A stretch of 64,000 nt of DNA from Actinomycetota bacterium. GTDB lineage: Bacteria > Actinomycetota > Thermoleophilia > Gaiellales > F1-60-MAGs149. The stretch is from NCBI GenBank assembly GCA_026392355.1, contig JAPLCF010000029.1, positions 162,617 to 226,616 of the forward strand, written 5' to 3'. The position numbers were made by a program, and so were the translations under genes. This document shows, one piece after another, positions 45,448-54,572 of the stretch (position 1 is the stretch's first letter; the number at the start of each line of letters is the position of its first letter). The notes beneath the pieces were generated by a model. It searched no databases, was not told the DNA's origin, and saw only the letters and a list, made by a program, of their open reading frames with translations.

Positions 45448-46202
45448 GCAAGGAACTCGACGGTCGTCTCGCCCTGGTGACGGGCGGGTCGCGCGGCATC
45501 GGCCGCGCCATCACGCTCGATCTCGTGCAGCGCGGCGCCACGGTTGCCTTCTCGTATTTGCGCAACGGCGACGCTGCGGAGGAGACGCTCGCGCAGGTCA
45601 AGGCGCTGGGCGGCACCGCCTACGCGATCAAGGGCCGTATCGACGACACCGAGCGCTGCAACGCGCTGGTCGATGAGGCTGCCGAGCAGCTGGGCGGGCT
45701 CGATCTGCTCGTCTCGAATGCCGCCTCGGGCGTGATCCGCCCGCTGATGGAGCTGACGGAGAAGCACTGGGACTGGACGCTCGACACCAACGCGCGTGCG
45801 CTGATGCTGCTGTCGCAGCGCGCTGCACCGCTGATGGAGGCCCGTGGCGGTGGCGGGATCGTCGCGATCTCGTCGCTCGGCTCGTTCCGCGTGCTCGACA
45901 ACTACACCCTCGTCGGCGTCTCCAAGGCGGCGCTCGAGGCGTGCGTGCGCTATCTCGCCGTCGAGCTGGCGCCGATGGGCATCCGCGTCAACGCGGCCTC
46001 CGGCGGCGTGGTCCACACCGACGCGCTCGACCACTTCGACAACAAAGACGAGATGTTGGCGATGGGCGATCGCACGCCTGCCGGCCGTATCGTCGAGCCG
46101 CAGGACATCGCGAATGCCGTCGCCTGGCTGGCCGGCCCCGAGTCCACGATGATCGTCGGTCAGACGCTGATCATCGACGGCGGCTACTCGCTGCCTGCCT
46201 AA
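45444..46202 (+). CDS. fabL: Enoyl-ACP reductase III, FabL-type
   Basis: 252 aa SDR from GTG 45444. Cofactor loop [18 protein letters not shown], active-site segment [20 protein letters not shown]. The spacing Tyr-x6-Lys (not Tyr-x3-Lys as in FabG) and the C-terminal [14 protein letters not shown]...TPAGR follow FabL, which reduces trans-2-enoyl-ACP in fatty acid elongation. This is family inference only. The stop overlaps the MFS gene stop (convergent). Confidence 0.85.
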   Translation: MSKELDGRLALVTGGSRGIGRAITLDLVQRGATVAFSYLRNGDAAEETLAQVKALGGTAYAIKGRIDDTERCNALVDEAAEQLGGLDLLVSNAASGVIRPLMELTEKHWDWTLDTNARALMLLSQRAAPLMEARGGGGIVAISSLGSFRVLDNYTLVGVSKAALEACVRYLAVELAPMGIRVNAASGGVVHTDALDHFDNKDEMLAMGDRTPAGRIVEPQDIANAVAWLAGPESTMIVGQTLIIDGGYSLPA

Positions 46203-47446
46203 TCCGCGCCGTCCAGCGCCTCCTGGGCAACGGGGGCGTCGAGGTGCCGCAGGACCGGGACGGCGAGTGCAAGGAGCGCGGTCAGCGCGAAGGCAGCGCC
46301 GAGCACGAGGTACACGACGTCGACCCCCCACGCGTCCACGCCGAGGCCGGTAGCCAGGATCATCACGGGTGGTAGCGCGGTGAAGAGCGTCATCTCGACG
46401 GCGAATACGCGGCCCTGCACCGCAAGCGGCATGCGCGTCTGGACGAGCGACGCGACAAGCGGGCTGACCGGCCCCCAGCTCGCTCCGAGCACGGCACCGG
46501 CGACGGCCATCAGCGGTAGCGGCGGCAGGAAGGCGAGCGGGACAGCCGCCACGGCAGTCCCGACGAGCGCGACCTGGAAGATGCGAACCCGGCCGATCCG
46601 CGCCACGAGCCAGCCGTAGGCGAAGGCACCGGCCACGTAGCCGCCCGCCATGGCAGAGAGCACGATGCCGAGGCCGACGGTGTCGCCGATCTGCTCGAAG
46701 TGCACGGGCAGCACCACCACTTCGGCCGGGAAGTACAGCGCGGCGAGGATGGCGTTGACGATGGTCAACGCACGCAGCGGATGGTCGCGCCAGAGCGCGC
46801 GGAGTCCGGCGACGAGCTCGGTCAGGCGGCCCGCACTAGCCGCACCCACGGCACGCACCCCGGCAGCGCGGACGAAGGCCATCGAGATCGCGGCCCCCAC
46901 GGCGAGCACGCCGGCCGTGAGGAACGTGGCGCCGGTCCCGAGTCCGGCCACGAGCAGCGCACCGAGCGGCGGCCCGGCGGCCCACCCCAGTCCGAACAGC
47001 GCATCGTGGATGCCGTTGACCTTGTCGACGGGGACACCCGAGGCACGGGCGGCCGGCTCGATCGCAGCCTTGCGCGCCGTAAAGCCCACGGGGTCGATGA
47101 CCGCTCCGAGGACCGCCAACACGACGATGGCGGGCACGCTCAGGGCATCAACGGCGAGCAGCACCGGGATCATCAGCACCGATGTCGCCGAGGCGACGTC
47201 GGAGGCGACGCTGTTCCAGCGCGGGCCGTACCGGTCGATCATCGCCCCCACGAGCGGAAGGGCGATGAGGCTCGGTAGGACGGCGATCACCCCGATTAGC
47301 CCGTACAGCGCGGCAGACCCCGTCTCGCGTAGGACGAGCAGTGGAATCGCGATCACGACGATGCCGTTGCCGATGCCGCTGAGGATGTTGGCGGTCTCGA
47401 GCAGCACGACGGGCGCGAGCGATGGGCGACGGGACGCGGTTGCCAT
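46199..47446 (-). CDS. MFS efflux transporter
   Basis: 415 aa with 12 predicted helices, in the EntS/MFS_3 style. Characteristic loops: GAMIDRYGPRWNSVASDV between helices 2 and 3 and VQTRMPLAVQGRVFAVEM between 10 and 11. Divergent from a TetR gene whose operators overlap its own promoter region, so it is probably the regulated efflux pump. Ligand unknown. Confidence 0.88.
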   Translation of the reverse strand: MATASRRPSLAPVVLLETANILSGIGNGIVVIAIPLLVLRETGSAALYGLIGVIAVLPSLIALPLVGAMIDRYGPRWNSVASDVASATSVLMIPVLLAVDALSVPAIVVLAVLGAVIDPVGFTARKAAIEPAARASGVPVDKVNGIHDALFGLGWAAGPPLGALLVAGLGTGATFLTAGVLAVGAAISMAFVRAAGVRAVGAASAGRLTELVAGLRALWRDHPLRALTIVNAILAALYFPAEVVVLPVHFEQIGDTVGLGIVLSAMAGGYVAGAFAYGWLVARIGRVRIFQVALVGTAVAAVPLAFLPPLPLMAVAGAVLGASWGPVSPLVASLVQTRMPLAVQGRVFAVEMTLFTALPPVMILATGLGVDAWGVDVVYLVLGAAFALTALLALAVPVLRHLDAPVAQEALDGAD

Positions 47447-47457
47447 GCGCCGATTCT

Positions 47458-47489
47458 AACATCAATGTTCATATCCGAACACGCGTGTT
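47458..47489. promoter_or_regulatory. Twin TetR operators in divergent gap
   Basis: Two 12-base inverted repeats with the same AACA..TGTT arms: AACATCAATGTT at 47458-47469 and AACACGCGTGTT at 47478-47489. Centres are exactly 20 bases apart. They fill the 54-base gap between the MFS and TetR genes; on the minus strand TAGAAT lies about 9 bases before the MFS ATG. Confidence 0.75.
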
Positions 47490-47500
47490 ATCCTTTCGGC

Positions 47501-48049
47501 ATGACCGTGTCTACCGACGCCATCCTCGAAACGGCCACGCGCGTCCTCGCCGCGTCACCGACGGCCACGCTGGCGGATGTCGCCCGCGCGGCCGGCATCA
47601 GCCGCACCACGCTCTTCACGCGCTTCGCCACCCGGGAGGAGCTCCTTCTGGCGCTGGCCGCCGATGCTATCGATCGCACCGACGCCGCAATCGCGGCGAG
47701 CGGGATCGCCGATGCCTCCAAGGATCCCGTCATCACCCTCGCCGACCTGACCGAGGCGATGATGCCCCTCGGCGCACGGCTCGGCTATCTGCTGCGCGAG
47801 CGCTCCCTCGACGAGAACGCAGAGCTTCAGGAGCGCTGGTCGCGCATCGACCGCACGATCACCGACGCCGTCCGCCGCGCGCAGGCCGCCGATCGCGTGC
47901 GCGCCGACCTGCCCGCACTGTGGGTCGCCGACGCCTGGTTCTGGCTGGTCGTAGCCGCCTGGGAGGGCATCGAAGCGGGCCGGATCGCCCCCGTCGACGG
48001 CGTACGCCTCGTCATCTCCACGCTGCTCGACGGCGCCGGTAGTCGGTAG
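47501..48049 (+). CDS. TetR-family repressor
   Basis: 182 aa. N-terminal HTH: LADVARAAGISRTTLFTRFATREELLLAL, typical TetR. The C-terminal ligand domain is helical. Starts at ATG 47501, 11 bases after the second operator. Presumably represses itself and the divergent MFS pump and is released by a pump substrate. Confidence 0.92.
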   Translation: MTVSTDAILETATRVLAASPTATLADVARAAGISRTTLFTRFATREELLLALAADAIDRTDAAIAASGIADASKDPVITLADLTEAMMPLGARLGYLLRERSLDENAELQERWSRIDRTITDAVRRAQAADRVRADLPALWVADAWFWLVVAAWEGIEAGRIAPVDGVRLVISTLLDGAGSR

Positions 48050-48066
48050 CCGCGTCTCAGCGCGCG

Positions 48067-49197
48067 CTAGTTCTTCGAGCCCACCGTGGCGTGAAAGCGC
48101 GAGCCGCCATCGTCCGACGGCGTGAGGCTCCACTGCCCGCCAACGTCATCGAGCCACGCGTTGATGATTGCCGTGCCGTTACCTGGGCTGGTGCCGGGCC
48201 CCGGGGCCGTACCGTCGGCAGCGATCGTCAGCTGGACTGCAGCACGGTCGGCGAGCTCGACGCCGATGCGTGCCTGCTTCGCATGCCCATGCTTGAGCGC
48301 GTTCTGCAGCGCCTGCTCGGTGATGCGGTAGAGCGCGAGCGCCACGCTGTCGTCGTCGGCGACGATGCGAAACCGCTCGGCCGCGGCCGCATCAAAGTCG
48401 ATGTCGATTGTCATCACGCCGTCGTATGACGCGGCCAGCTCGGACATTGCCACGATCAGCCCGGTGCTGCTGAGCGGCGGCGCGAGTCGGCGACCAATCA
48501 CACGTACGCCTTCGCTGCGCACGGCATCGATTTCGGCGATCGCGGTTCGGAGCGTTTCCTGATCAGTAGGGTCATCGGCTTGCTGCGCGAGCGGGACGAG
48601 CCGCAGCGAGGCGCGCAGCAGCGCGGTCTGCACCTCGCCGTGGAGGTACCGCGCCGTCTCTGAGCGCACGTTCTCCTCCGCGGCGAGCTGCATGGTGCGC
48701 TCCGCGCGCACGAGCTCTTCCTCGCGGCGGAAGCGCTCGAGGGCGAAGCCCGCAACGCCGTTGGCGAAGGCGACCGTCACGACAACGATCACGAGCGAGA
48801 GCACCGCGACCGGGAGCACGCCCGGCTGCACGGGCGAATGCCCGTCAGGGAGCACACGCCGGACCATCAGGACGAGGCTGATCGTGATCAGCAGGCACTC
48901 GAGCAGGATGACGACCACGTAGCGCCCGCGACCACCCCCTGCGACGAGACGCGACAAGAGCTTCGCACCGCCCCACGCCACCACCGCCACGACAGCCACG
49001 GTGACGAGATTCGGCAGCAGCAGCTCGACCCACGGCTTGCCGTCAACGCCCTGCGACAGCGCCCGCACGATCGCGCGAATCAGCATGCCGTAGACGACCA
49101 GCGCGGCGATCGCCTTCGGATAGATCGGCCACGGTCCGAACAGTACGCGCCCGAGCCCACCAGACATCCCTGCGGGGACACCCTGCCGGCGCGACAT
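48067..49197 (-). CDS. NarL-type sensor histidine kinase
   Basis: 376 aa with four predicted membrane helices (about 28-45, 62-80, 95-110, 128-148), then a coiled region, a dimerisation helix with the likely phospho-His in RYLHGEVQTALLRASLRL, and an ATPase domain with the N-box QALQNALKHGHAK; the G boxes are short. No large extracytoplasmic sensor is present, so it may sense a membrane or internal cue. Start overlaps the regulator stop (TGATG). Confidence 0.88.
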   Translation of the reverse strand: MSRRQGVPAGMSGGLGRVLFGPWPIYPKAIAALVVYGMLIRAIVRALSQGVDGKPWVELLLPNLVTVAVVAVVAWGGAKLLSRLVAGGGRGRYVVVILLECLLITISLVLMVRRVLPDGHSPVQPGVLPVAVLSLVIVVVTVAFANGVAGFALERFRREEELVRAERTMQLAAEENVRSETARYLHGEVQTALLRASLRLVPLAQQADDPTDQETLRTAIAEIDAVRSEGVRVIGRRLAPPLSSTGLIVAMSELAASYDGVMTIDIDFDAAAAERFRIVADDDSVALALYRITEQALQNALKHGHAKQARIGVELADRAAVQLTIAADGTAPGPGTSPGNGTAIINAWLDDVGGQWSLTPSDDGGSRFHATVGSKN

Positions 49198-49895
49198 CAG
49201 TCCTCCGTGGAGGGCTCGACGGCTGCGGGCATCAGCCGGAGGTACTCGAGGACCGCTGCGGTGCGCAGGTCGGTCCCTGGCTGCGGGTCCGGCACGAGTA
49301 CGCGGTAGGACATCGAGAGCTCGCGGCGCACAGAGACGTGCGCCAGGTGGAGACGATCGGCGATACCGACGGCGTCGTAGCCCGCGGCGGCGAGTGCGAT
49401 CACTTCGCGCTGGCGCGGCGACAGCTTGGCAAGCACCGAGTCGGCCGACATCGCAGCCTCCGAGGTGGCTGCGTACTCGACACCGTCGACGGCGCCGCTG
49501 AGCACTTCGACGAGTTCGTCGATGCCGACGTCGCTGCCCTTCTGCATGAACGACCAGCCCTCGCGCTCGCGCGGCGGCACAGCGTCGTCGACGCTTGGCA
49601 CGCGGTACTGCGAGAAGATCACGATTGGCAGGCCGCGGCGTGTCGCGCGAAGCGCCAGGCCGACCTCGATGCCGCTGGGCTGGCCTTGTCCGAGCGAGAG
49701 GTCGATCAGCGCGACATCAAGCTCTCCGCTTGCACCGTCGACGACCTCGCGCGCCGTACCGAAGGCCTCGACGGAGCCAATGCGCGCATCGGCACGCAGC
49801 TGCGTCGCAAGCATCTCGCGCAGCATCGGATCGTCCTCGACGTACAGCACCCGCAGGGCGCCGACGCTGAACTTCGCAGGGGTCGAAGTAGCCAT
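49197..49895 (-). CDS. LuxR/NarL-type response regulator
   Basis: 232 aa. Receiver domain with acidic pair EDD (20-22), phospho-Asp in VALIDLSLG, and FSQYR/MQKGS in the last strands. The C-terminal LuxR-type HTH is LSPRQREVIALAAAGYDAVGIADRLHLAHVSVRREL, slightly atypical. Partner of the kinase. Target genes are not evident here. Confidence 0.92.
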   Translation of the reverse strand: MATSTPAKFSVGALRVLYVEDDPMLREMLATQLRADARIGSVEAFGTAREVVDGASGELDVALIDLSLGQGQPSGIEVGLALRATRRGLPIVIFSQYRVPSVDDAVPPREREGWSFMQKGSDVGIDELVEVLSGAVDGVEYAATSEAAMSADSVLAKLSPRQREVIALAAAGYDAVGIADRLHLAHVSVRRELSMSYRVLVPDPQPGTDLRTAAVLEYLRLMPAAVEPSTED

Positions 49896-50052
49896 TGGCG
49901 TGAGTGTGCCACTTCGGTGAAGTCAGCGTGGAGTCAGTTCGACCGAATCATGACGATTCCGCGTTATTCCGTGCGGCCTCACACGTGTTCCCATGCGGAA
50001 AACCCGACCTTGCGCCAGGCTAGCCCGAGCGCAAGTTGCTACATGTGTAGCG

Positions 50053-50856
50053 TCAGCCCTTGGGCGTCGCAGGCGCGTTCGCAAACATTCCCTTGTAGAG
50101 CGACTCGCCACCATCGAGCACGAGCGTCTCGCCGGTGATGTACCCGCCCTCGTCGGAGACGAGGAAGCGCGCGCTGTTGGTGATGTCCTCGAGCGAGGCA
50201 AAGCGGCGCAGGGGAATGTTCTGCGTCATCGCGGCGCGAATCTCTTCGGTCGGGAAGAGGTTGGCCGAGGCGGCTTCGGTCTCGGTCGGTCCCGGGGCGA
50301 GGCAGTTGACGCGGATGCCCATGGGTGCCCACTCGACGGCGAGCGTCTTGGTGAGGTTCCAGACGCCGGCCTTGGCGGCGGCGGAATGCGCGGTCCCGGG
50401 GTTACCCGTCCACGCGTAGGTGGCGATGATGTTGAGGATCGAGCCGGTGTCCTTGGCGGCGTTCGGGAACCCGAGGCCGAAGGCGCGCGAGCAGTAAAAC
50501 GTGCCGTTGAGGACGATGTCGATGACGGCACGCCAGCCGTTGGGCGACATGTCGATCGCGTCGGCCACGAAGTTGCCGGCGGCGTTGTTGACGAGCGTGT
50601 CGGGCGCACCAAACGTCGAGGTGGCGCCAGCGAAGAAGGCGTCGATCTGCTCGGGGTCGCGCACGTCGCACTGGAAGTGCGCGCACTCGCCGCCGGCGGC
50701 CTTGACGAGCTCGACGGTCTCTTCGAGTGGCTCGGGACGTCGACCACAGATCGCGATCTTGGCGCCGCGCGAGCCGAGGTCGATGGCCATGGCACGGCCC
50801 ATGCCGCTGCCGCCGCCGGTGATTGCCACTACGCGTCCGTCGATTCCGGTGCTCAT
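50053..50856 (-). CDS. SDR, 2,4-dienoyl-CoA reductase-like
   Basis: 267 aa: cofactor loop TGGGSGMGR, NNAAGNF, and active-site strand IIATYAWTGNPGTAHSAAAK. In place of YxxxK it has HSAAAK, the pattern of peroxisomal/mitochondrial 2,4-dienoyl-CoA reductases, so it probably reduces unsaturated acyl-CoAs. Next gene's ATG is overlapped by its... upstream neighbour's stop lies within its own start (ATGA). About 156 bases of untranslated DNA follow towards the response regulator gene. Confidence 0.82.
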   Translation of the reverse strand: MSTGIDGRVVAITGGGSGMGRAMAIDLGSRGAKIAICGRRPEPLEETVELVKAAGGECAHFQCDVRDPEQIDAFFAGATSTFGAPDTLVNNAAGNFVADAIDMSPNGWRAVIDIVLNGTFYCSRAFGLGFPNAAKDTGSILNIIATYAWTGNPGTAHSAAAKAGVWNLTKTLAVEWAPMGIRVNCLAPGPTETEAASANLFPTEEIRAAMTQNIPLRRFASLEDITNSARFLVSDEGGYITGETLVLDGGESLYKGMFANAPATPKG

Positions 50857-51557
50857 GCGTCGTCCTCCATCGTTTCGGCGGCGAGGCCGCTCAGGGGCAC
50901 AAGGTACTGGTCCAGTACGTCGTCGGCGAAGGCACGCGCGGCGCCCATCGCGCCTTCGACGTTCTCGCGGAAGCGGTCGGGTGCGCCTTCGCGCGAGAGC
51001 ATGCGGATGGCGTTCCAGAGCTTCTCGGCAAGGGGCTCGAGCGGGTCGAGGCCGGCGCCGGTCAGCCGTGCCGACACCTGCCCCGCGGTCTCCTTGAGCA
51101 GATCGAAGCGATCGGCGATCAGCGCTGCCGCGCCGGCGAGCTTGTCGAGATACGCCGGGTCCGCCACGCGGATGCCCTGCACGAGCGGCTGCAGTTCCTC
51201 GAGCGCCTGGTACATGGCGTGGGTCGCGAGCACGGCGTCGGCCTCGTCGAGCTCAGTCGCCAGACGCCACGCCTCGGCCAGCAGCGGCAGCGCCTCGTCG
51301 ATGGCGAGCGCTGCGGCGGTCTCCTCTGCCGCCTCGCAGATCGCGGCCAACTCGACGGCTTGGCGGATCACGTTGCGCTCATCCAGCGGGGAACCCGCAG
51401 CGTCGATCACGACCCACCCGAGTTCCTCACCCTGCGGCACCGCGCAGATGAACAGCTCGCCGCGGCGCAAGTCGCTCGCAGGGATCACGCCCCGCGGCGG
51501 GCTACCCAAGAGCACTTCAACATGAGCCGCTGCCGCCTCGATCGCGATAGGTTCCAT
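50853..51557 (-). CDS. Conserved-looking helical protein, unknown function
   Basis: 234 aa from ATG 51557 (MEPIAIEAAAAHVEVLL); longer reading upstream would overlap a plus-strand gene. Beyond an N-terminal beta-rich segment (VIPASDLRRGELFICAVPQGEELGWVV) it is almost entirely helical. No transmembrane or catalytic motif. Coupled to the dienoyl-CoA reductase-like gene (ATGA). Confidence 0.7.
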   Translation of the reverse strand: MEPIAIEAAAAHVEVLLGSPPRGVIPASDLRRGELFICAVPQGEELGWVVIDAAGSPLDERNVIRQAVELAAICEAAEETAAALAIDEALPLLAEAWRLATELDEADAVLATHAMYQALEELQPLVQGIRVADPAYLDKLAGAAALIADRFDLLKETAGQVSARLTGAGLDPLEPLAEKLWNAIRMLSREGAPDRFRENVEGAMGAARAFADDVLDQYLVPLSGLAAETMEDDA

Positions 51558-51633
51558 GTCGCGAGCGTAACCGGAATCACCATCGTCCAGGGCAGGCGGC
51601 AGTCCCGGGGACAGGTTGGGGTAGGATTGAGCC

Positions 51634-51840
51634 ATGGCACAGACCTCTGAGCAGCAGGCACCGACCACCACCGGTATTTCCGACGCTGTCGTCGAGTGGC
51701 GACGCGAGACGTTGGAGCGCGCCGGTCTCGACAACGAGCGCGCCGAGCGTATCGCCGCGTCCGACGCTGATCTGCACGAGGCCGTCCGTCTCCTCGAGCA
51801 GGGCTGCGCGCCCGAGCTGCTCGAGCGCATCCTGCTCTAG
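51634..51840 (+). CDS. Small UBA-like helical protein
   Basis: 68 aa. The C-terminal half (LDNERAERIAASDADLHEAV) reads like a three-helix UBA-type fold. AGGA lies about 9 bases upstream of ATG 51634. The histone-deacetylase-family gene follows 26 bases later and may be in the same transcript. Function unknown. Confidence 0.55.
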   Translation: MAQTSEQQAPTTTGISDAVVEWRRETLERAGLDNERAERIAASDADLHEAVRLLEQGCAPELLERILL

Positions 51841-51866
51841 GACGCTCGGCGCTCTGCCCCGGCCGC

Positions 51867-52754
51867 GTGCTTGCCTTCACGCACGACCGCTGGGTCTTTC
51901 CGCTGCCGCCGGGTAATCGGTTTCCGCAGGAGAAGTATCGGCTCGTGCGCGAGCGCGTCGAGGGCCTGCCGGGTGTCGAGGTATGCGAGGCGCCGCCGAT
52001 CACATGGGACGACGCCCTGCGCGTGCACGATGCGGAGTGGGTCCGCCGCATTCGTCATGGCCTGTTGACGCGCCGTGAGGAGGCCGCGCTCGGATTGTCG
52101 TGGTCGCCCGAGCTCGCCACCCGCACGCTGCATGCGACGGGCTCGACGGTCGCCGCCACGCGGGCCGCTCTCGAAGATGGCGTCGCGGCGGCACTCGGCG
52201 GCGGTACGCACCACGCGCATCGCGCGGTCGGTCGCGGCTACTGCCTGGTCAACGACATCGCCGTTGCGATCGAACTGATGCGTTCAGGCGGATTCATAGG
52301 CAAATGCCTTATTCTTGATCTCGACGTGCACCAGGGCGATGGCAACGCCGACTGCTTCGCCGACGACGATGCCATCACCGTCGTCTCGCTGCACGGCGCC
52401 CAGAACTACCCGTTCGTGCGTGTGCCGGGCGACATCGACGTCGATGTGCCCGATCGCACCGGCGACGACGGCTACCTGGCGCTGCTCGACGCCACGCTCG
52501 CCCGCCTCGACGCGTACGGCCCCTTCGATCTCGCGTTCCTGCTGGTCGGCGCCGATCCGTGGGAGGGCGATCGTCTCGGCCGTCTCGCGCTGACGGTGCC
52601 GGGCCTCGAGGAGCGCGACCGTCGCGCGATCCACTGGATCCGCGACCGCGATATCCCGCTGGTGGTCACCCTCGCGGGCGGCTACGGCGAGCCAATCGAG
52701 ACCACGGCCGACATCCAGGCACGTGCCATCGGGTTAGCCGCGGACCGTGCATGA
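51867..52754 (+). CDS. Histone-deacetylase-family amidohydrolase
   Basis: 295 aa from GTG 51867. Class-typical residues: double His in GGGTHHAHR, zinc ligands in DLDVHQGDG, and a third ligand Asp in GADPWEGDRLGRL. Bacterial members act on acetylated polyamines or other small amides; acetoin-utilisation-type proteins are also possible. Complete. Confidence 0.88.
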   Translation: MLAFTHDRWVFPLPPGNRFPQEKYRLVRERVEGLPGVEVCEAPPITWDDALRVHDAEWVRRIRHGLLTRREEAALGLSWSPELATRTLHATGSTVAATRAALEDGVAAALGGGTHHAHRAVGRGYCLVNDIAVAIELMRSGGFIGKCLILDLDVHQGDGNADCFADDDAITVVSLHGAQNYPFVRVPGDIDVDVPDRTGDDGYLALLDATLARLDAYGPFDLAFLLVGADPWEGDRLGRLALTVPGLEERDRRAIHWIRDRDIPLVVTLAGGYGEPIETTADIQARAIGLAADRA

Positions 52755-52801
52755 CGCTACAGATGTATAACCCCAAACCGGCAGGATTTCGGCGTCCCTG
52801 A

Positions 52802-52813
52802 CCGTACGTACGG
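52802..52813. promoter_or_regulatory. CCGTACGTACGG palindrome before aquaporin
   Basis: A perfect 12-base palindrome ends 3 bases before ATG 52817. It could be an operator, or be followed by use of the second ATG at 52829 as the start. Confidence 0.4.
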
Positions 52814-52816
52814 GGC

Positions 52817-53566
52817 ATGGATACCCACATGCCTCGCAAGCTGATCGCCGAGGCGATTGGCACCTTCCTCCTTGTGTTCCTCGCCGTTGGTGCGGCCATC
52901 TTCGGCATCGCCGCGGGTGTCGGCGTTGATGGCGCAGGCCCCGGCAGCGGCGTCGTTGGCGTTGCGCTTGCCTTCGGCCTCGTGCTGCTCGGCCTGGCCT
53001 ACGCCTTTGGCCCGATCTCGGGCGCCCACGTCAACCCCGCCGTCACGCTGGCGATGCTGCTTGGTCGCCGCATGCCGGTGCAGGAGGCGATTGGCTACTG
53101 GATCGCCCAGTTCGTCGGCGCGATTGTCGCCGGTGGCCTGCTCAAGCTGTTCGTCTCGTCGTTCGGCGTCACCGACTACACCGGTGGCCTTGGCACCAAC
53201 TCGTATAACAACGGCGCGATCGATCTGACGGGCGCCTTCATCATCGAGGCGCTGCTCACCGCCGCCTTCGTCCTGGTGATCCTGCTCGTCACGGAGCGCG
53301 TCGCAGCCCCGGGCTTCGCCGGTCTCGCGATCGGTCTGGCGCTCGCCGCCGTCCACCTCGTCGGCATCCCGCTGACGGGCACGTCGGTCAACCCGGCCCG
53401 TTCGCTCGGCCCCGCCCTGTTCGCCGGTGGCGACGCCCTCGGCCAGGTCTGGCTGTTCATCCTCGCACCGCTTGTCGGTGGCGTGATCGCTGTCCTCGTG
53501 TGGCGCCTGATCCGCACGACGGACGCCGAGACCGAGGCGCTGGTCGCCGGCTCCGAGCGCGAGTAA
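52817..53566 (+). CDS. aqpZ: Aquaporin/MIP-family channel
   Basis: 249 aa, six helices and two half-helices with both NPA boxes, GAHVNPAVTLAM and GTSVNPARSLGPALF. The Arg after the second NPA (NPARS) is present. Ar/R positions look more AqpZ-like than GlpF-like, so water transport is more likely than glycerol. An ATG 12 bases later is an alternative start. Followed by a strong terminator. Confidence 0.93.
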   Translation: MDTHMPRKLIAEAIGTFLLVFLAVGAAIFGIAAGVGVDGAGPGSGVVGVALAFGLVLLGLAYAFGPISGAHVNPAVTLAMLLGRRMPVQEAIGYWIAQFVGAIVAGGLLKLFVSSFGVTDYTGGLGTNSYNNGAIDLTGAFIIEALLTAAFVLVILLVTERVAAPGFAGLAIGLALAAVHLVGIPLTGTSVNPARSLGPALFAGGDALGQVWLFILAPLVGGVIAVLVWRLIRTTDAETEALVAGSERE

Positions 53567-53582
53567 CTCCTCAACGCACGTC

Positions 53583-53626
53583 GGGCCCGTCTCCCAGCCT
53601 TCGTGGCCGGGAGACGGGCCCTTTTT
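53583..53626 (+). terminator. Rho-independent terminator of aquaporin gene
   Basis: Perfect 13-bp stem GGGCCCGTCTCCC (53583-53595) with GGGAGACGGGCCC (53609-53621), 13-base loop, then TTTTT. There is no T-run on the other side, so it is one-directional. The T-run overlaps the stop codon of the convergent acetyltransferase gene. Confidence 0.95.
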
Positions 53627-54572
53627 ACGTTGTTGGCCCCTCCCCCGCGCTGCCCTTCATCTCCACGAAGTCCGGCGCGGGCACGAACCCGAGCTTGCGG
53701 TTGATCGCGCGCATCGGCTCGTTGCCGATTGCGTTCTCGGCGCTCATCTCCTCCGCCCCGCGCTCAATGGCCCATGCAATCGCGGCGTGCTTGAGCGCCT
53801 GCGCGATGCCACGCCCGCGATGAGAGCGCCGCACGCCCGTCATCGCGTGCCCGATCACGCGCCCGCGCTGCTCGTTGAGCAGTCGGCAGTAGCCCACGAC
53901 CGCATCGTCTTCGACCGCGAGGAGATACCCATCGAGCGGCCCGTCGGGCGTGTCGACGTCGCGGAGCCGCCACTCCTCGTAGGTGCCAGCCGAGACCGGC
54001 ACCGGGTCGGGCAGGTCGGCGAAGATCTCGACGGCAGCTTCGTATGCGCTGGCGCGCAAGGCGGGCTCGGCGCCGAGCGACGTCAGGCGGACACCGGGCG
54101 GGAACTTCACATCGGGCGGCGACACCCCTTCCAGATCGAGGTGCACGCCCGCCATGCGGTCGTATTCCTCGAATCCTCGAGCCTGGAGGAATTCGATGCC
54201 GTCGGGGCGATCGCTGCTGCAGGGCACCATCAGTAGCGTCTTGCCGATCGTCGGAGCGGTTTCGCGCGACCAGGCAAGCAGCGCCGTGCCAATGCCCCGA
54301 CCACGATGCGACTGCTGGACGCCGAGTTCGCACCATGCCGTTGGGTTGTCGATCGGCAGCACCCAGACGCGTCCGACGGTCGCGAAGCCGACGAATTCGC
54401 CGTCGAGCCGTGCGATCACACGCCGCTGTGTCGGGTCGAGCTCGAACGTGGCGAGCATCTGCTCGGTCGTGCGCGACCACGACGGCGTGATCTCGAGCAT
54501 GAGGTCGCTGAAGGTGTCGAGCCGCGTACGGTCGTCGCCGACCTCGACGAGCTCGAGGCCGCTCGGGCTCAT
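53625..54572 (-). CDS. Tandem GNAT acetyltransferase
   Basis: 315 aa with two GNAT folds. N-terminal one: LGVQQSHRGRGIGTALLAWS; C-terminal one: MTGVRRSHRGRGIAQALKHA followed by NEPMRAINRKLGFVP. Both keep the acetyl-CoA pyrophosphate loop (R/Q-x-x-G-x-G/A). Substrate unknown. Starts at ATG overlapping the crotonase stop. Confidence 0.9.
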   Translation of the reverse strand: MSPSGLELVEVGDDRTRLDTFSDLMLEITPSWSRTTEQMLATFELDPTQRRVIARLDGEFVGFATVGRVWVLPIDNPTAWCELGVQQSHRGRGIGTALLAWSRETAPTIGKTLLMVPCSSDRPDGIEFLQARGFEEYDRMAGVHLDLEGVSPPDVKFPPGVRLTSLGAEPALRASAYEAAVEIFADLPDPVPVSAGTYEEWRLRDVDTPDGPLDGYLLAVEDDAVVGYCRLLNEQRGRVIGHAMTGVRRSHRGRGIAQALKHAAIAWAIERGAEEMSAENAIGNEPMRAINRKLGFVPAPDFVEMKGSAGEGPTT

